Origin: Macrophomina tecta
Lineage: Eukaryota; Ascomycota; Dothideomycetes; Botryosphaeriales; Botryosphaeriaceae
Length of the DNA stretch: 64,000 nucleotides
Assembly (NCBI GenBank): GCA_024180945.1
Contig: JAKSGN010000037.1
Location: 1,493,501 to 1,557,500 of the forward strand
Direction of reading: 5' to 3'
The notes beneath the pieces are model-generated. The model worked only from the letters and a program-made list of their open reading frames with translations, made no database searches and was not told the DNA's origin. Position numbers and translations under genes: made by a program. Position 1 is the first letter of the stretch, and each line of letters starts with the position of its first letter. This document shows, in pieces, positions 51,774-61,869 of this stretch.

Positions 51774-54700
51774 CTAAGCCGTGGGTTCATCTCTATTCTT
51801 AAACCGTTGTGAGTCTTGTGCAAAGCTTAGCACAGCCTGAAGCTGTGATGCTGTTGTCTTCCCTTTGTGACTTTTGCTCTGGGTAGGTGCAGCATTGCTT
51901 AGAGGCTTTCCACCAAGTAGAGCAGATAAGTTGTTCCGTTCTAGCCCACTGTCTTCGTACATCTTTTGTCGGCGTTGCTGGAGCAAGCAGCAGTCAAGAA
52001 GGACATGGAAAACTGATTCAACTTCTCCACATTCGCATTGTTCATTATTGATCCGGCCCATTCGAGTGCGGTGTTGATTGAGCCAACAGTGGCCAGTTCG
52101 CAGCTGGGCAAGAAGACCAGTCTGACTCCGTGGAAGCTTATCATATTGATGCCGGGTGTGGGGGCCTGGTGGAGCTGTGTCAATGCTTCGGAGGTGTTGG
52201 CCTTTGTCCAAGTTTTCCCATTCTGCTGCCCAGGTTGCTTGTGCTACTTCCTTGGCTGCTTGGGCCTGAAGTGATGCCAGTGGTCCAAAACTGTGTTCTC
52301 TAAGGCGTGTGGTTGCAGCTTTGGCAAGATTATCTGCTTCTTCATTCCCTCTGATCCCACTGTGGCTTGGAACCCATTGAAGAGAGAAGCTAATCTGATG
52401 GATGTCCCTAATATGCTGAGCTGCTTCTGTAATCGAGCGCACTATGCCTTGGCCGGATCGCCGTTTGTGTGGGTTTGCTAGTGCTTGCAGGGCTGCCTTG
52501 GAGTCGCTGTAGATTGTGTAGGATGCTGGGTTTGAATTGCCTTCTTCGAGATTCTGCTCCACTGCTAGTTCCATGCCGGTGTTGATAGCAATAAGCTCAG
52601 CGGCTGTGATGCTGTAGAACTTGCTAGAGCCAACCCCCTTCTGGGCTTGTCTGTGGATTCTCTGCTCCTGGCCGAGGATTACTGCAGCTGCTCCAAGCTG
52701 TTCTCTTACTTTGGATGCATCTGTGAAGATCCTCTTCGTCCGGTCCGATTGGAGCTCTTCCTTGAAAACCTCTAGAGTCTGACATTTGGGTAGTTGCAGT
52801 TGGATATTGTCTAGTGGCGGGGGCTTCCATGGTGGGAGGGGGCAGGTGTCAATTACTTCAGTGTCCTCCGCCTGGCTTGGGCTTTGTAGCTTGAGAGTTG
52901 CATTAAGGGGGCTGAGGAAGCTAACTGCGAGATTAAGCGTTAAGGTTGCTTTGTCAATAAGAGCCTTGCATGGGTGCGAGGTTGGGAGTGTTCTAAGGTG
53001 GGAAATAACCCTCTCTGCTCGGGCTTGGAGGCGTAGCTTTGTTGGTAGGAGGAAGTTCTCATAGTCCAGTGCTTCGGTTGATACGGTTCGAAAGGCTGAG
53101 ATAGCCTTGGTTGTTGCCATCCGCTGAATCCTGGAGAGCACTGCCACTTGCCATTTGCATTTCTTTGGGGAGTGCCAGACGGTTGAGGCGTAATCCAGTT
53201 GAGGAACTACGCATGCTTGATAAAGCTGGCGCATCTGTTTTGGTCGAAGGTGCCTTAGTCTACCTATGGCTAGGCAGGTCTTGGTTGCTCGTGTGGCTGC
53301 TCTCTGGACATGGGCTCTCCACCGGAGCTGCTGGTCAAAGATGACTCCTAAGAGCTTCACTCCCTGCTTAGGCTCAATTACATGGTTGCCCATTACTACT
53401 GCTGTCAAGCAGTTCTGGTCTGGACTTCTTGTAAAGTGTATAAGCTCTGTCTTATCGGCTTCAAAGCTTGATCCAGTTTGCTCTGCCCAGCGTTGCATTC
53501 TTGGGATGTCCTCTCTCTGCAAGGCTGCGAGGTTCTTGCTTGCAGATAGGCTAGTTCGCCATCGAAAGTAGTCATCAATGTAGGCAGATGCTCCTCCAGT
53601 GAAGTCTACTGGCTGGTCCACCAGGTCGGCGTTGTAGAAGGCAAATAGGATTGGGGAGAGTGGGGAGCCTTGGGGGAGGCCGGGGTGTTCTAGGGCTGCT
53701 GCTGGCTTGGTGTAGCCATCGAACGATACCGAGGCAGCCCTGTTCTCCATGAAGCTCATAATCCAGCACCTTGCTTTGGTTGGAATCCTTCTCTTAGCTA
53801 GACAGTAGTCAAGTGACCCCTTGTTTACTGCATTGAAGGCACCTTTTAGGTCGAATGCCATTAGCGTGACTACTTTGTGCTCTTTCCAGGCCTTCCATAT
53901 TGCATCAACTAGGATGAGTAGGGCTTGCTCTGTGGACCTGCCTGGCCTTGCACCGAACTGGGTGGCTGGGAGGAGATTGTGCTTCTCAGCATAGTAGGAT
54001 AGCCTCTTTGCTATTACTGCTTCCAGCAATTTTCCAAGTGTGTTGAGTAGAGAGATTGGGCGGTATGCTTTAGGGATTGTGTAGTCGGGCTTGCCGGCTT
54101 TCCGGAGGACGATGATCGCTGCTGTTCGCCAGGCTTTTGGGTGGTAGCCGAGATTAATGGATGCGGAGAAGATGTGGTGGATGTGCTTGGCAATGTGAGG
54201 CCAAAGCTTTTGCCAGACAAGCATTGGGAGGCCATCCTCTCCAGGGGCAGAATTGGCTTTGGTGGAGTTTAGACTCTGGTAGATTTCGGCCTTGGTGATT
54301 GGTTCCCACCACATAGGAGGTGCTGTAGCGGGTTGAGGTGGAGGTTGTGGGTCAGTTGGTTTTGGAAAGAAAGTGTCTAGTATGAGCTGTGCCTTCTCTC
54401 CATTCTCCGTAACGTCTCCATTACCGGTTGAAAGCGGGGGGATGTTGCTGTAGTTGTCACTTGGACTGGCGTATTTGGCTGCCTTCCATAGTTGGTTACC
54501 CTTTCCTGCATTATCCAAAAAGTCCTTCCAATGGCTGCTCTTTGCGTGTGCTATCGCCTTTACCCATTCTCTGCGGGCTGTTTTCATGGCGCTGTACTGA
54601 CCCAGCGTGTCTGGATTGTCTCTTCCAAGGCTTGCACTAAAGGTTTGCCACAGCCGGCGGTGCTTGTTGTATTTCGCTTGGTATTCTTTGAGCTCCGGGC

Positions 54701-55304
54701 TGAACCACTGCTTTGAGTACGGGGATGGCTTAGCAGTTGGAGTTAGCTCGTTTGTAATGGCCGCGGTGACGCTGATGAGCTGCTCGACTGCCTCATCAAG
54801 TTGTTCCTGCGTGACAATTTCTCTCGCTTGCCCAAGGGCGCGCTGGATAGCTAGCCCCGCCTTCGTCCAGTCTGTCCGTTCGTAGAGCTTTCGTGGCGGT
54901 CGTGTGTTTGCCAGTTCAACATCCGTGTTCCATTCGGAGTAGATGGCTCTGTGGTCTGACCCGTAGTTTTGGTCGAGGAGTTCGCACTTGATCAGCTGGT
55001 TTGGGATGTTGCTAAGGGTGAGGTCTAGCGTCGTTTTGCTGTCAGCCTTGTTGCTAGCGTAGCAAGTTGGTGTGCCGCGGTGAAGGTGGCTCTGAAGCTG
55101 GTGTTCTTCCATAAATGAGATTAAGGATGCTGCGCTTCCTACTATGTATGGTTTAATGTTATCTCCGCCCCACAGTGGATCTTGTCTGTTAAAGTCTCCT
55201 CCAAGGATAAGGCCTGGGGTGGTGTTTGCTGTCTGCTTCCTTATCGACTGGCGAACCGCTTGAAGAGCGGCCAGCATTTCGTTCTCAGCAGACTGCTGGG
55301 TTCC
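51774..55304 (-). pseudogene. LINE C ORF2: EN (C-terminal half), RT, RNase H
   Basis: Open from about 55300 without an ATG. The endonuclease begins mid-domain at GLILGGDFNRQDPLWGG and continues to SDHRAIYSEW; the usual ILQxN and QEP motifs are absent. RT is complete in outline: NSAPGEDGLPMLVW, AYRPISLLNTLGKLLE, MAFDLKGAFNAV, GLPQGSPLSP, SAYIDDYFRWRT. RNase H shows IFTDASKVREQLGAAAV, AAELIAINTGMELA, IYSDSKAALQAL and WVPSHSGIRGNEEADNLA. A C-terminal CECGEVESVFHVLLDC element follows. It lacks a functional endonuclease and start, so it could not move by itself. Confidence 0.85.
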
Positions 55305-56515
55305 TCCCATTTGCCGCGGCAGTCTGCGCACTGGGGAGGGCTGCCTAGTGGACAGTTCTTTGCATTATGTTCTCCGTTGCAGTTTCCGCATCGTTCTTTC
55401 TCCTTGCAGTTCCAAGCGAGGTGCCCAAACCCCTGGCATCTATGGCACCTCTTCCTCTCCATGCGGTAGAATTCGACACGATTGACGATTTCTTGCCCGA
55501 AGAGAAGCCCATTCTGGACTGCGTTTTGGGCTGCTTCTTCAGTATTAAACCAGATTCCAAGGGACGCGTAGTGGCCGAGGGGGTTGTCTTTTCTTTTCAT
55601 CCAAGCTATATCCTCGATTTGGATGTTTGCTTCTAGAAGCTTATTCTCAAGGGTAATCTTTTGAATTGCTTTTTCCTTCTCCTCTACTTGCACTTCTTCT
55701 GTTGGCGTGCGGTGGGCCACCACTCCGAACTTTGGGCGGTTGATCCTGATGTCTTTTCCTAGTGCCGTGGTCCATTCTTGGTTCTGAGTGGCCAGCTGTT
55801 TCGCTTCTCCGGATTTAAAGCGGATAAGGTATCCTCGTCTTGTTGCCCTAGCTCCTAGAACCTCCGTTTGTTTGGTTGGTTCTTGGCTTTTCAATGCCCG
55901 AGATATGAGGTTCACTGCTGTTGGGGTGGGGAGGTTTCGGATAAAACCGTTAGCTGGTGTCTGGTCAGGGGCTGGTGGTGGGACGTCAATGAGTATCGTT
56001 GTAGGGTTGTTTCCGGATTGCCTATTGTACGTTGGGGGTGTCTGGAGTGCTCCGCGGGCTGCAACTGATGCCCAGCTTTGGTTTTGAGGGTTGGTAGTGA
56101 CTGGTTGGAGCTTGCTTTCGAGTTTCTTGACTTGATCAGCCAGGTTGCTAATAAGCTTGACTAGTTCCTGGTGTTCTTTCTTGGCCTCCTCTCTTTCCTT
56201 TTGGAGGAGTTTGATGGTCATTTGCTGCTGGGATACTAGGTGGGCTAGTGTCTCGGTGTTCGTGTTTGTCTCTACTTGGAGGGTTGCTTGCGTGGATTGT
56301 ATATTCTGGCTGCTGGGGAGATCGTCTTGCGAAGAGCTCACGTAAATTTCGTCTTCCATATCTTGGTTGTTTCTGTGGCTAGTAGTGCGTCGTCTTTCTC
56401 CAACATTCCTTTTGGGAGCCGCTGATTGGGATCTAGTAACCATTCGGTTGTTTGATGGGACTGTGGTTGATTGGCGGCGCCCGCGGTATGGTGGGGGTTC
56501 CGGATTAGGAGCCAT
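55241..56515 (-). pseudogene. LINE C ORF1 (gag-like, CCHC knuckles), C-terminally fused
   Basis: ATG 56515; about 390 residues of genuine ORF1: basic Arg-rich N-terminus; a coiled coil (QQQMTIKLLQKEREEAKKEH, then LVKLISNLADQVKKLESKLQ); an RNA-binding-like middle; and two knuckles CHRCQGFGHLAWNC and CGNCNGEHNAKNC, with the start of a third, CADCRGK. After that it reads out of frame over ORF2 sequence, so an internal deletion removed the ORF1 end and the ORF2 start. Confidence 0.82.
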
Positions 56516-56745
56516 GGTTTCACGTATAGCGCCAAGCCTGTGCTTTGACCACTAGGGGAAGAATTTTGCGTCTGGTGAATGTAGAAGGCTCTATAAGATA
56601 GCCCCGCCTAGCGGCCGCGCCTCGGCGCTGCAGGCTTTGCTGCTGAGTTGACGTGGTGTGGCCGCTGTGCGCTTTCTTTTGCTGGTGGTTTGGTCCCGGG
56701 CCGAGCCTTGGTTAGTAGTTTCGCCTCCGTCTTGTAATTGGCTTT

Positions 56746-58811
56746 GGACTGTACTTCCTTGATCGTCTTTGGTACTGGCCATCCTCTGATGGAATCCAGT
56801 TTTGAGTCGTCCATACCGACATGTCCGGGGGTGATGATGAAGCCTAAGAATTCCACTTTCTGGGTATGCCAGAAGCACTTGTCGGGTGCAATAGTGAGAT
56901 TCTTTGCTTGAAGTGTCTCTAGGACCTTTCTGACATGCTTCTTATGTTCCTCAAGGGTTTCCGAAAAGATGAGGATGTCGTCGAGATAAGCCATGCAGAA
57001 GATATCCACGTATTCGCGCAACGTGTCGTTGACAAGATTCTGAAAGGTTGCCGGCGCGTTGGTAAGCCCGAATGGCATAACCGTATACTCGTATAGCCCT
57101 AGCCTTGTGCGGAAGGCTGTCTTCCATTCTTCCCCTTCTTTGATCCTGACCAGGTGGTATCCGTCCCGGAGGTCCAGCTTCGTGAAGTACTTTGCATTCC
57201 CTAACTTGTCCTGGAGCTCGCCAATGCGTGGGAGCGGGTAGCGATTCTTGATCGTGATATCGTTGAGTTGTCGGTAGTCGACACAGAGGCGTAACTTGCC
57301 GTTCTTCTTAGGGACGAAGAGGATCGGATATCCGGCTGATGATGTCGATGGCCGAATGTATCCTCGCTCAAGATTCTTCTCGATGTATTCCTTCAAAGCC
57401 TCCATTTCCTTCTTTGATAAGGAATAGATAGGCTTATAAGCCGGTTTCGTTCCTGGCTTGAGCGGAATTTCGTGGTCCCATGGTTGATGCTTTGGCAAGT
57501 CTCCTTTTCCTCTTTCTTGGCAAACGGCGACTAAGTCCCAATACTCGTCGGGTACCGTTTCCATCTCCGGTATTGGAGGTGTTCCTTGTGGTTGCTGCCA
57601 CATCTCCAAACTACCGTGTTGTCCTCTCTTGATCCTCGCAGGATCGTCTCCTCCGATGGGAGTTGGACAGTCCTCATCCTTTGGCCTTTCCCGTTGGGCC
57701 CTGGCCAGTGCTCTCTGTTGCACCGCCGGTGAGGGTTGGATGTACATGAGGCAGACTTGATGTCCCTGGCGTCGCATACGCCGAAATGCCTCTCTCGAGA
57801 TTATCTGGACGTCTACCGGAGGTTCTAGGGCTGCCAATTGCTTCCGCGAAGCCTTACTCTTGGTCTTACGCTTCCTCCGCGTAGTCCTTCGTGAAATGTG
57901 TTGTGACTGATTTTCGGGAATACTAGACTCGGTAGGGCTTACTCCGCTTGAGGCGCTGCATTTTACCGAGGAGGCGGCGTCTCGTACGCTGCAGTCCTGG
58001 TCCTGTCTTAGGCCTTCCTCAAGGTTGCCGTTGATGCTGCCGTCACTGGGCCTTACGCCATCGTTTGAGTCTTGCGTTTCTTCTGATGATTCGAGGGTAT
58101 CGTTTTGCTCAGTAGGGCTTATTCCTGCGATAGGGTTGCATTTTACCAAGGAGGCTTCGCCTTCTGCGCCGCAGTCCTGGTTCTGACTTATACCACTATC
58201 GGAGTTGCCTACACAGTTGCCACATTTAGGCCTTACACTGGCTACTTCCCGTCTCATGCTGAAAATGTATCCTTGAAAGATGTCTAGCAGTTCCTGTTTG
58301 ATGTTCTTATAACTGCTCTCGGGGTTTTCGATGATGTCCCAGATATCCTGTCGTAGGAAAAGTGTATCGCTTGCCCAGTCAATAAGGGGGTTGCGAGTCC
58401 TGAGCCAAGACATTCCGAGGATGACGTCGTGTCCCGGGATCCTTTGGACATCAAGGGTGACCCAATCGGGGTGTCCGTTGATTTCTAGTGAGACTTCTTC
58501 TGTTTCAATGCGTACCCATCCTTCTCCGTAGTCGGCGTTTCTTCCGTCGAATCCGCTGAGAGAGTAGGGTTCTTTCTTCTTTCGATAAGGGATGTTCAAT
58601 TCTTGTACTAGTTCGTTGTGGATGAAGTCTCCGCTTGACCCGCTGTCGACTAGTATCGAGATCTTGCGTCCTCGCAGGACTCCGGTGATCTTGAATTGTC
58701 CCCAAAGTTTCTTTCCGGTGAGAGTTTCCGTATTCGATGTGCGTGATACTATGTGAAGGGACCTAGACTGTGGCCCCTGGGTCGATCCCAATGCCGTAGG
58801 GCTGTCTAGTT
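56746..58811 (-). pseudogene. Ty3/gypsy pol fragment: protease and reverse transcriptase
   Basis: Read in the -1 frame relative to gag from AAAAAAC. The retropepsin motif is ISILVDSGSSGDFI, with GHDVILGMSWL as the flap partner region. An unusual Cys/Ser/Glu-rich linker contains two similar ~28-residue blocks. RT runs from YIRPSTSSAGYPILFVPKKN and LRLCVDYRQLN to FTKLDLRDGYHLVRI, MPFGLTNAPATFQNLV and the catalytic AYLDDILIFS, ending at the connection VPKTIKEVQS. The ~45 further residues of the open frame belong to foreign DNA. The frame is intact up to that point, so the loss is by truncation, not decay. Confidence 0.87.
57938..58190 (-). repeat. Duplicated ~75-bp blocks in the gypsy pol linker
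   Basis: Segments near 57938-58012 and 58115-58190 are similar and in direct orientation. Both encode a pattern of QDC...SVKC...GVSPTE or QDC...SLVKC...GISPTE type. They lie between protease and RT. Confidence 0.7.
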
Positions 58812-60295
58812 TTTTGGCTTCGGATAGCCGTAGACTTCGCTATGGATGTAGTCTTCCCATTCACTAGGATAGATGTAGGCTTGTTTCCAGTTCGTCCACT
58901 TGCCCGATTTCTGTTGTCGGCGCCAGTAGATCTTGCCGTTGCGTACCTGGTAGCGAAAGATGGGAAACTGCAAGGTCTCTTTAGGTATCCATTGCAAGGT
59001 GCGATTCTGGATTGTCGCGGTCCCGTGTGGGCAGAGCACTCTAGCCATTTCTCGCAGGCTATCGTAGTCCGCTTGCTGTCGAGCAGTCATTCCTTGATGA
59101 TGGAGCGTCACAAGTGCGGTTTCCTTGGTGACGATGACTTCGTACTTCTTCCCATCTTGCTCGATTCGGGTTTCCCAGAGGGTCCCTTGGCGCCATGTCC
59201 ACAACACCGTGAGGGCCAATCCTTTCTCGTGGGGAATCCAGAGTACCTGGGCGAGTTGATCGTTCTCGTCTGTCATTTCTGCGCTAATCCCATACTTGGC
59301 TGCAAGGCGCTCGAGTTCCGGAAGGGTTGTGGGGTCCGGCACAGCTTCTGCTTCGCTCTCCGTTGAGTCGTATAGTTCTCCGGTCTCGCTGTTCACGAGC
59401 TCCTCGTCCAAGGGGAAGCTGTCAATAGTATCGTCGGTCTCGATGACTTCTTCGTTCCTGGCCATCATACCGAATTGTCGAGGTTCGTGGGGGTACCATC
59501 CTGATATGTCCTTGCTGCTTTGGTGCGTCTGACAGTCGTCGTTGTAGCAGGCTGTCCAATGCAGCGTGTCATGGTTGTCTTGGCGAGATGCAACCGATGC
59601 TTCGCGCTGAGCGCTCGAGGTCTGCTTCTCATCTTTTTTGTTGCGAGGGTTCTGCGGGCACTTGGGAGAGAAGTGCTTGTCACTGCCGCAGGTGATGCAG
59701 AGTCGATCCTTGTAGCGCTGTTTCTGCTCGTCCGTCCAGTTCGGGTTAGGTCCTTTGGGCTTCTTGTTGTTGTTTCGACCCTTATTCCCCTTCTTGTCGT
59801 CTTGACGGTTGGCGGCGTCTAAAGCCATAGCATCTCCTCCTTCCAACGTGGTGCGTTCTCGGCGTGGCTTGGTCGTGTTTGCTTGGTAGCCACCCTTTTT
59901 CTCGAACCACCTGTTGGTCCGTCTTCTGTCCATATCGGTCGCCAGGCGGATCAGTTCCGGGAGTGTTTCTGGTTCGTCGTGGTAGGACATGGCCTCTTTG
60001 ATCTCGTCCTTCAGGCCGCGGTAGTACAGCTGTCGGAGCGTGTAGTCTGAGTGTTCTCCGGCGACGTAGGCTGCTTCTTGGAATTCGGCCGTGTAGTCGA
60101 GTACGGACTTTTTCCGCTGAATCCTGAAAAGGATCTGATTGGCACGCTTGGCCTCGTCGATGGCACTGAAAGCGTCCTGAAGTTGCTTGGCGAATGTCCT
60201 GTAGTCGGAGAAGATGGCCTGGGTCTGGGACGACCATTGCCATTGCGGCTTCTCTTGAGTTTCTCGTTTATAAGGTCTGAACCACTTTTCTGCTG
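58806..60295 (-). pseudogene. Ty3/gypsy gag, N-terminally truncated
   Basis: The frame is open from the LTR border (AEKWFRPYKRE) through the capsid-like region (FSDYRTFAKQLQDAF, SVLDYTAEFQEAAYVAGEH, LRQLYYRGLKDEIKEAM) to a zinc knuckle CITCGSDKHFSPKC and an acidic tail (EVIETDDTIDSFPLDEE), stopping at TAG 58806. The first ATG inside is 59990. The usual first ~100-150 residues are missing. Gag would form the particle. The capsid-like part is still well preserved. Confidence 0.85.
58809..58815 (-). promoter_or_regulatory. -1 ribosomal frameshift heptamer A AAA AAC at gag-pol junction
   Basis: In the gag frame the end reads CCA AAA AAC TAG. The heptamer A AAA AAC fits the X XXY YYZ rule, and a -1 slip continues as AAA AAA CTA GAC in the pol frame. 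The stop follows at once. Downstream, TGGGATCGACCCA can form a hairpin within a larger GCCCT/AGGGGC pairing. Confidence 0.75.
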
Positions 60296-60751
60296 TGTAA
60301 CGAGCGGGCCTCTGCCTCTAAGGATCCAAACACCAAAGAGGGAGAAAACCTGTCGAGGGGGTTTCCTTGAGTGGGTACAAGAAGAGGGTGAGAGCAAGTC
60401 GAACACGTGATGAGACTGAGCACTGCGTGCGAAGGCCGTGTTACCAATAGAGTCCAAATTCTATTGTTGAAGTTGACCACGAAGGTCAAAGCTATCTAAG
60501 GAGTGTGGTTTATATACAAGTAGGAAAGTGTATACAATCTAGTGTTCGTGAAGTTCATCTCTGTGGGTGGTCTGAACTATCTGAACTGGTGTTCGAGAGT
60601 TCATTCTGCCAAGCCCTCATGAACTGCTGAACTGGTGGGGCATCACGTGACCCCCGTCTTTTTCCTGGTGGACCTTTCCCGGCGCTCGTCTGCGCCCCGC
60701 TTGTTCCTTTCCCCCATCTGTCCCAGGTCCTGTGAAGGCTGCGCCGTAACA
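60296..60751 (-). mobile_element. LTR C, minus orientation (5' LTR of the gypsy fragment)
   Basis: 456 bp, TGTTACGGCGCAGCC to GGCCCGCTCGTTACA on the minus strand, with a TATATAAACC promoter-like site. Its orientation agrees with gag-pol. It ends directly at gag coding sequence on its left and at a minisatellite starting CATAG on its right. Confidence 0.87.
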
Positions 60752-60885
60752 CATAGGGACAGACGGTTGCTACATAGGGACAGGGACAGACGGTTGCTGC
60801 ATAGGGACAGGGACAGACGGTTGCTGCATAGGGACAGGGACAGACGGTTGCTGCATAGGGACAGGGACAGACGGTTGCTACATAG
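60752..60885. repeat. Minisatellite: one 21-bp and four 27-bp units
   Basis: Units start CATAGGGACAG and end GACGGTTGCTG or GACGGTTGCTA. Borders are 60752, 60773, 60800, 60827 and 60854, then a final CATAG at 60881-60885. The first unit lacks one internal GGGACA hexamer. It is bounded by LTR C and LTR D in opposite orientations. Confidence 0.95.
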
Positions 60886-61323
60886 TGTTACGGCACAGCC
60901 TTCACGGGAGTATAGAAAGGAAGGTGGGGGAGCCTCAGAAGAGACCCCACCTAGAAAGGATCGCATCACGTGGCTCAACACGTGACCTTTCCCCACAGAC
61001 CCACATGTCGCCCTCAAGAGCCCGGGCTACATAGAGCAACAGTCGCCCAGTGTAGCCACGGCGACATCCAGCAACACCAGATTGTAGACACTTTCCTGCT
61101 TGTATATAAACCACACTCCTTAGATAGCTTTGACCTTCGTGGTCAACTTCAATAACAATTCAGCACATTGTTAGTAACACGGCCTTCGCACGCAGTGCTC
61201 AGTCCTATCACGTGTTCGACTTGCTCTCACCCTCTTCTTGTACCCACTCAAGGAAAACCCCCTCGACAGGTTTCCTCCCTCTTTGGTGTTTGGATCCTTA
61301 GAGGCAGAGGCCCGCTCGTTACA
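60886..61323 (+). mobile_element. LTR D (solo LTR) with 5-bp duplication CATAG
   Basis: 438 bp, TGTTACGGCACAGCC to CCGCTCGTTACA, TATATAAA at 61103-61110. CATAG precedes (60881-60885) and follows (61324-61328), a perfect 5-bp target duplication, so this is a true solo LTR left by LTR-LTR recombination. Confidence 0.92.
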
Positions 61324-61852
61324 CATAGGAACAGTAACTTATATTTGCTATTTGCTGTCTGCTGTCTACTGTCTACTATCTACTGTTCGTTGTTTAATTA
61401 TTGCTCGCTAATCGCTACTAACCTACTCTTATATAAAAACACGTCTTCTTTTCCCCCGACCGGCTTGTTCTGTCTGCCTAACTATCCGCCCCTTGCCGTT
61501 GTCAAACTATCTAACTCGTCTTGCTTTACTACGGTCTCTTCGCGCTGCTACCGGCTACACGTTCGCTCGCTCTTTACCTACCCGGCGGCTCTGCAATTCC
61601 ACCACCGCTCCGCTCGGGCCACTTTCACCCCATCAAATTCAACCCCAACTTACCCTAACTGCCAAATTACGCTCGAAAGCGCGGTCGGGCGGGCATGTCG
61701 TACGCAAAAAATCTTATCGCCTGACCTTACTCTATAACATATCTCGATCTAACGCAAATCCGACTTCTTTTTCTGAATCCACCGTACCTGAATCCACCGT
61801 ACCCGTAACCCTAACCCTAAACCTTAATTTTGTATGGGCGCTGAATCCACCC
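61324..61852. other. Spacer with telomere-like motif before LINE D 3' end
   Basis: AT- and pyrimidine-rich DNA with CTGTCTACTGTCTACTATC-type short repeats at 61355-61385. TGAATCCACC recurs at about 61776, 61792 and 61842. No gene is supported. Confidence 0.5.
61805..61824. repeat. Interstitial telomere-like sequence
   Basis: GTAACCCTAACCCTAAACC contains two CCCTAA units and a near unit, the complement of the fungal telomere repeat TTAGGG, placed just beyond the 3' end of LINE D coding sequence. Confidence 0.7.
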
Positions 61853-61869
61853 TTATAACGGTGGATTCA
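61842..61869. repeat. 10-bp perfect inverted repeat spanning LINE D stop
   Basis: TGAATCCACC (61842-61851), 8-base loop, GGTGGATTCA (61860-61869). It would form a hairpin in the LINE RNA at the end of its coding region. Confidence 0.9.

Larger units (their letters stand above)
51599..56590 (-). mobile_element. LINE C: non-LTR retrotransposon with internal deletion
   Basis: Reads leftward: 5' part from about 56590, ORF1 (56515-), ORF2 (to 51774), a ~170-bp 3' UTR and a probable tail of CAACT units at 51617-51599. It abuts the truncated gypsy element on the right (about 56590-56745). It differs from LINEs A, B and D and has CCHC knuckles in ORF1. Confidence 0.82.
56746..60751 (-). mobile_element. 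Truncated Ty3/gypsy retrotransposon with LTR C
   Basis: Reads leftward: LTR C (60751-60296), gag beginning directly at the LTR edge, a -1 frameshift site, protease and RT up to EVQS at about 56746. RNase H, integrase and the 3' LTR are absent. Neither a leader nor a convincing primer-binding site separates LTR and gag. Confidence 0.85.

Noticed and set aside
60752..60885. Repeat array resembling a CRISPR
   Set aside because: Units are directly adjacent with no spacers, in a eukaryotic setting between LTRs; it is a minisatellite.
61168..61737. ORF of 189 codons starting in LTR D
   Set aside because: It crosses from the LTR into pyrimidine-rich spacer and shows no domain; similar short ORFs recur in every LTR copy.
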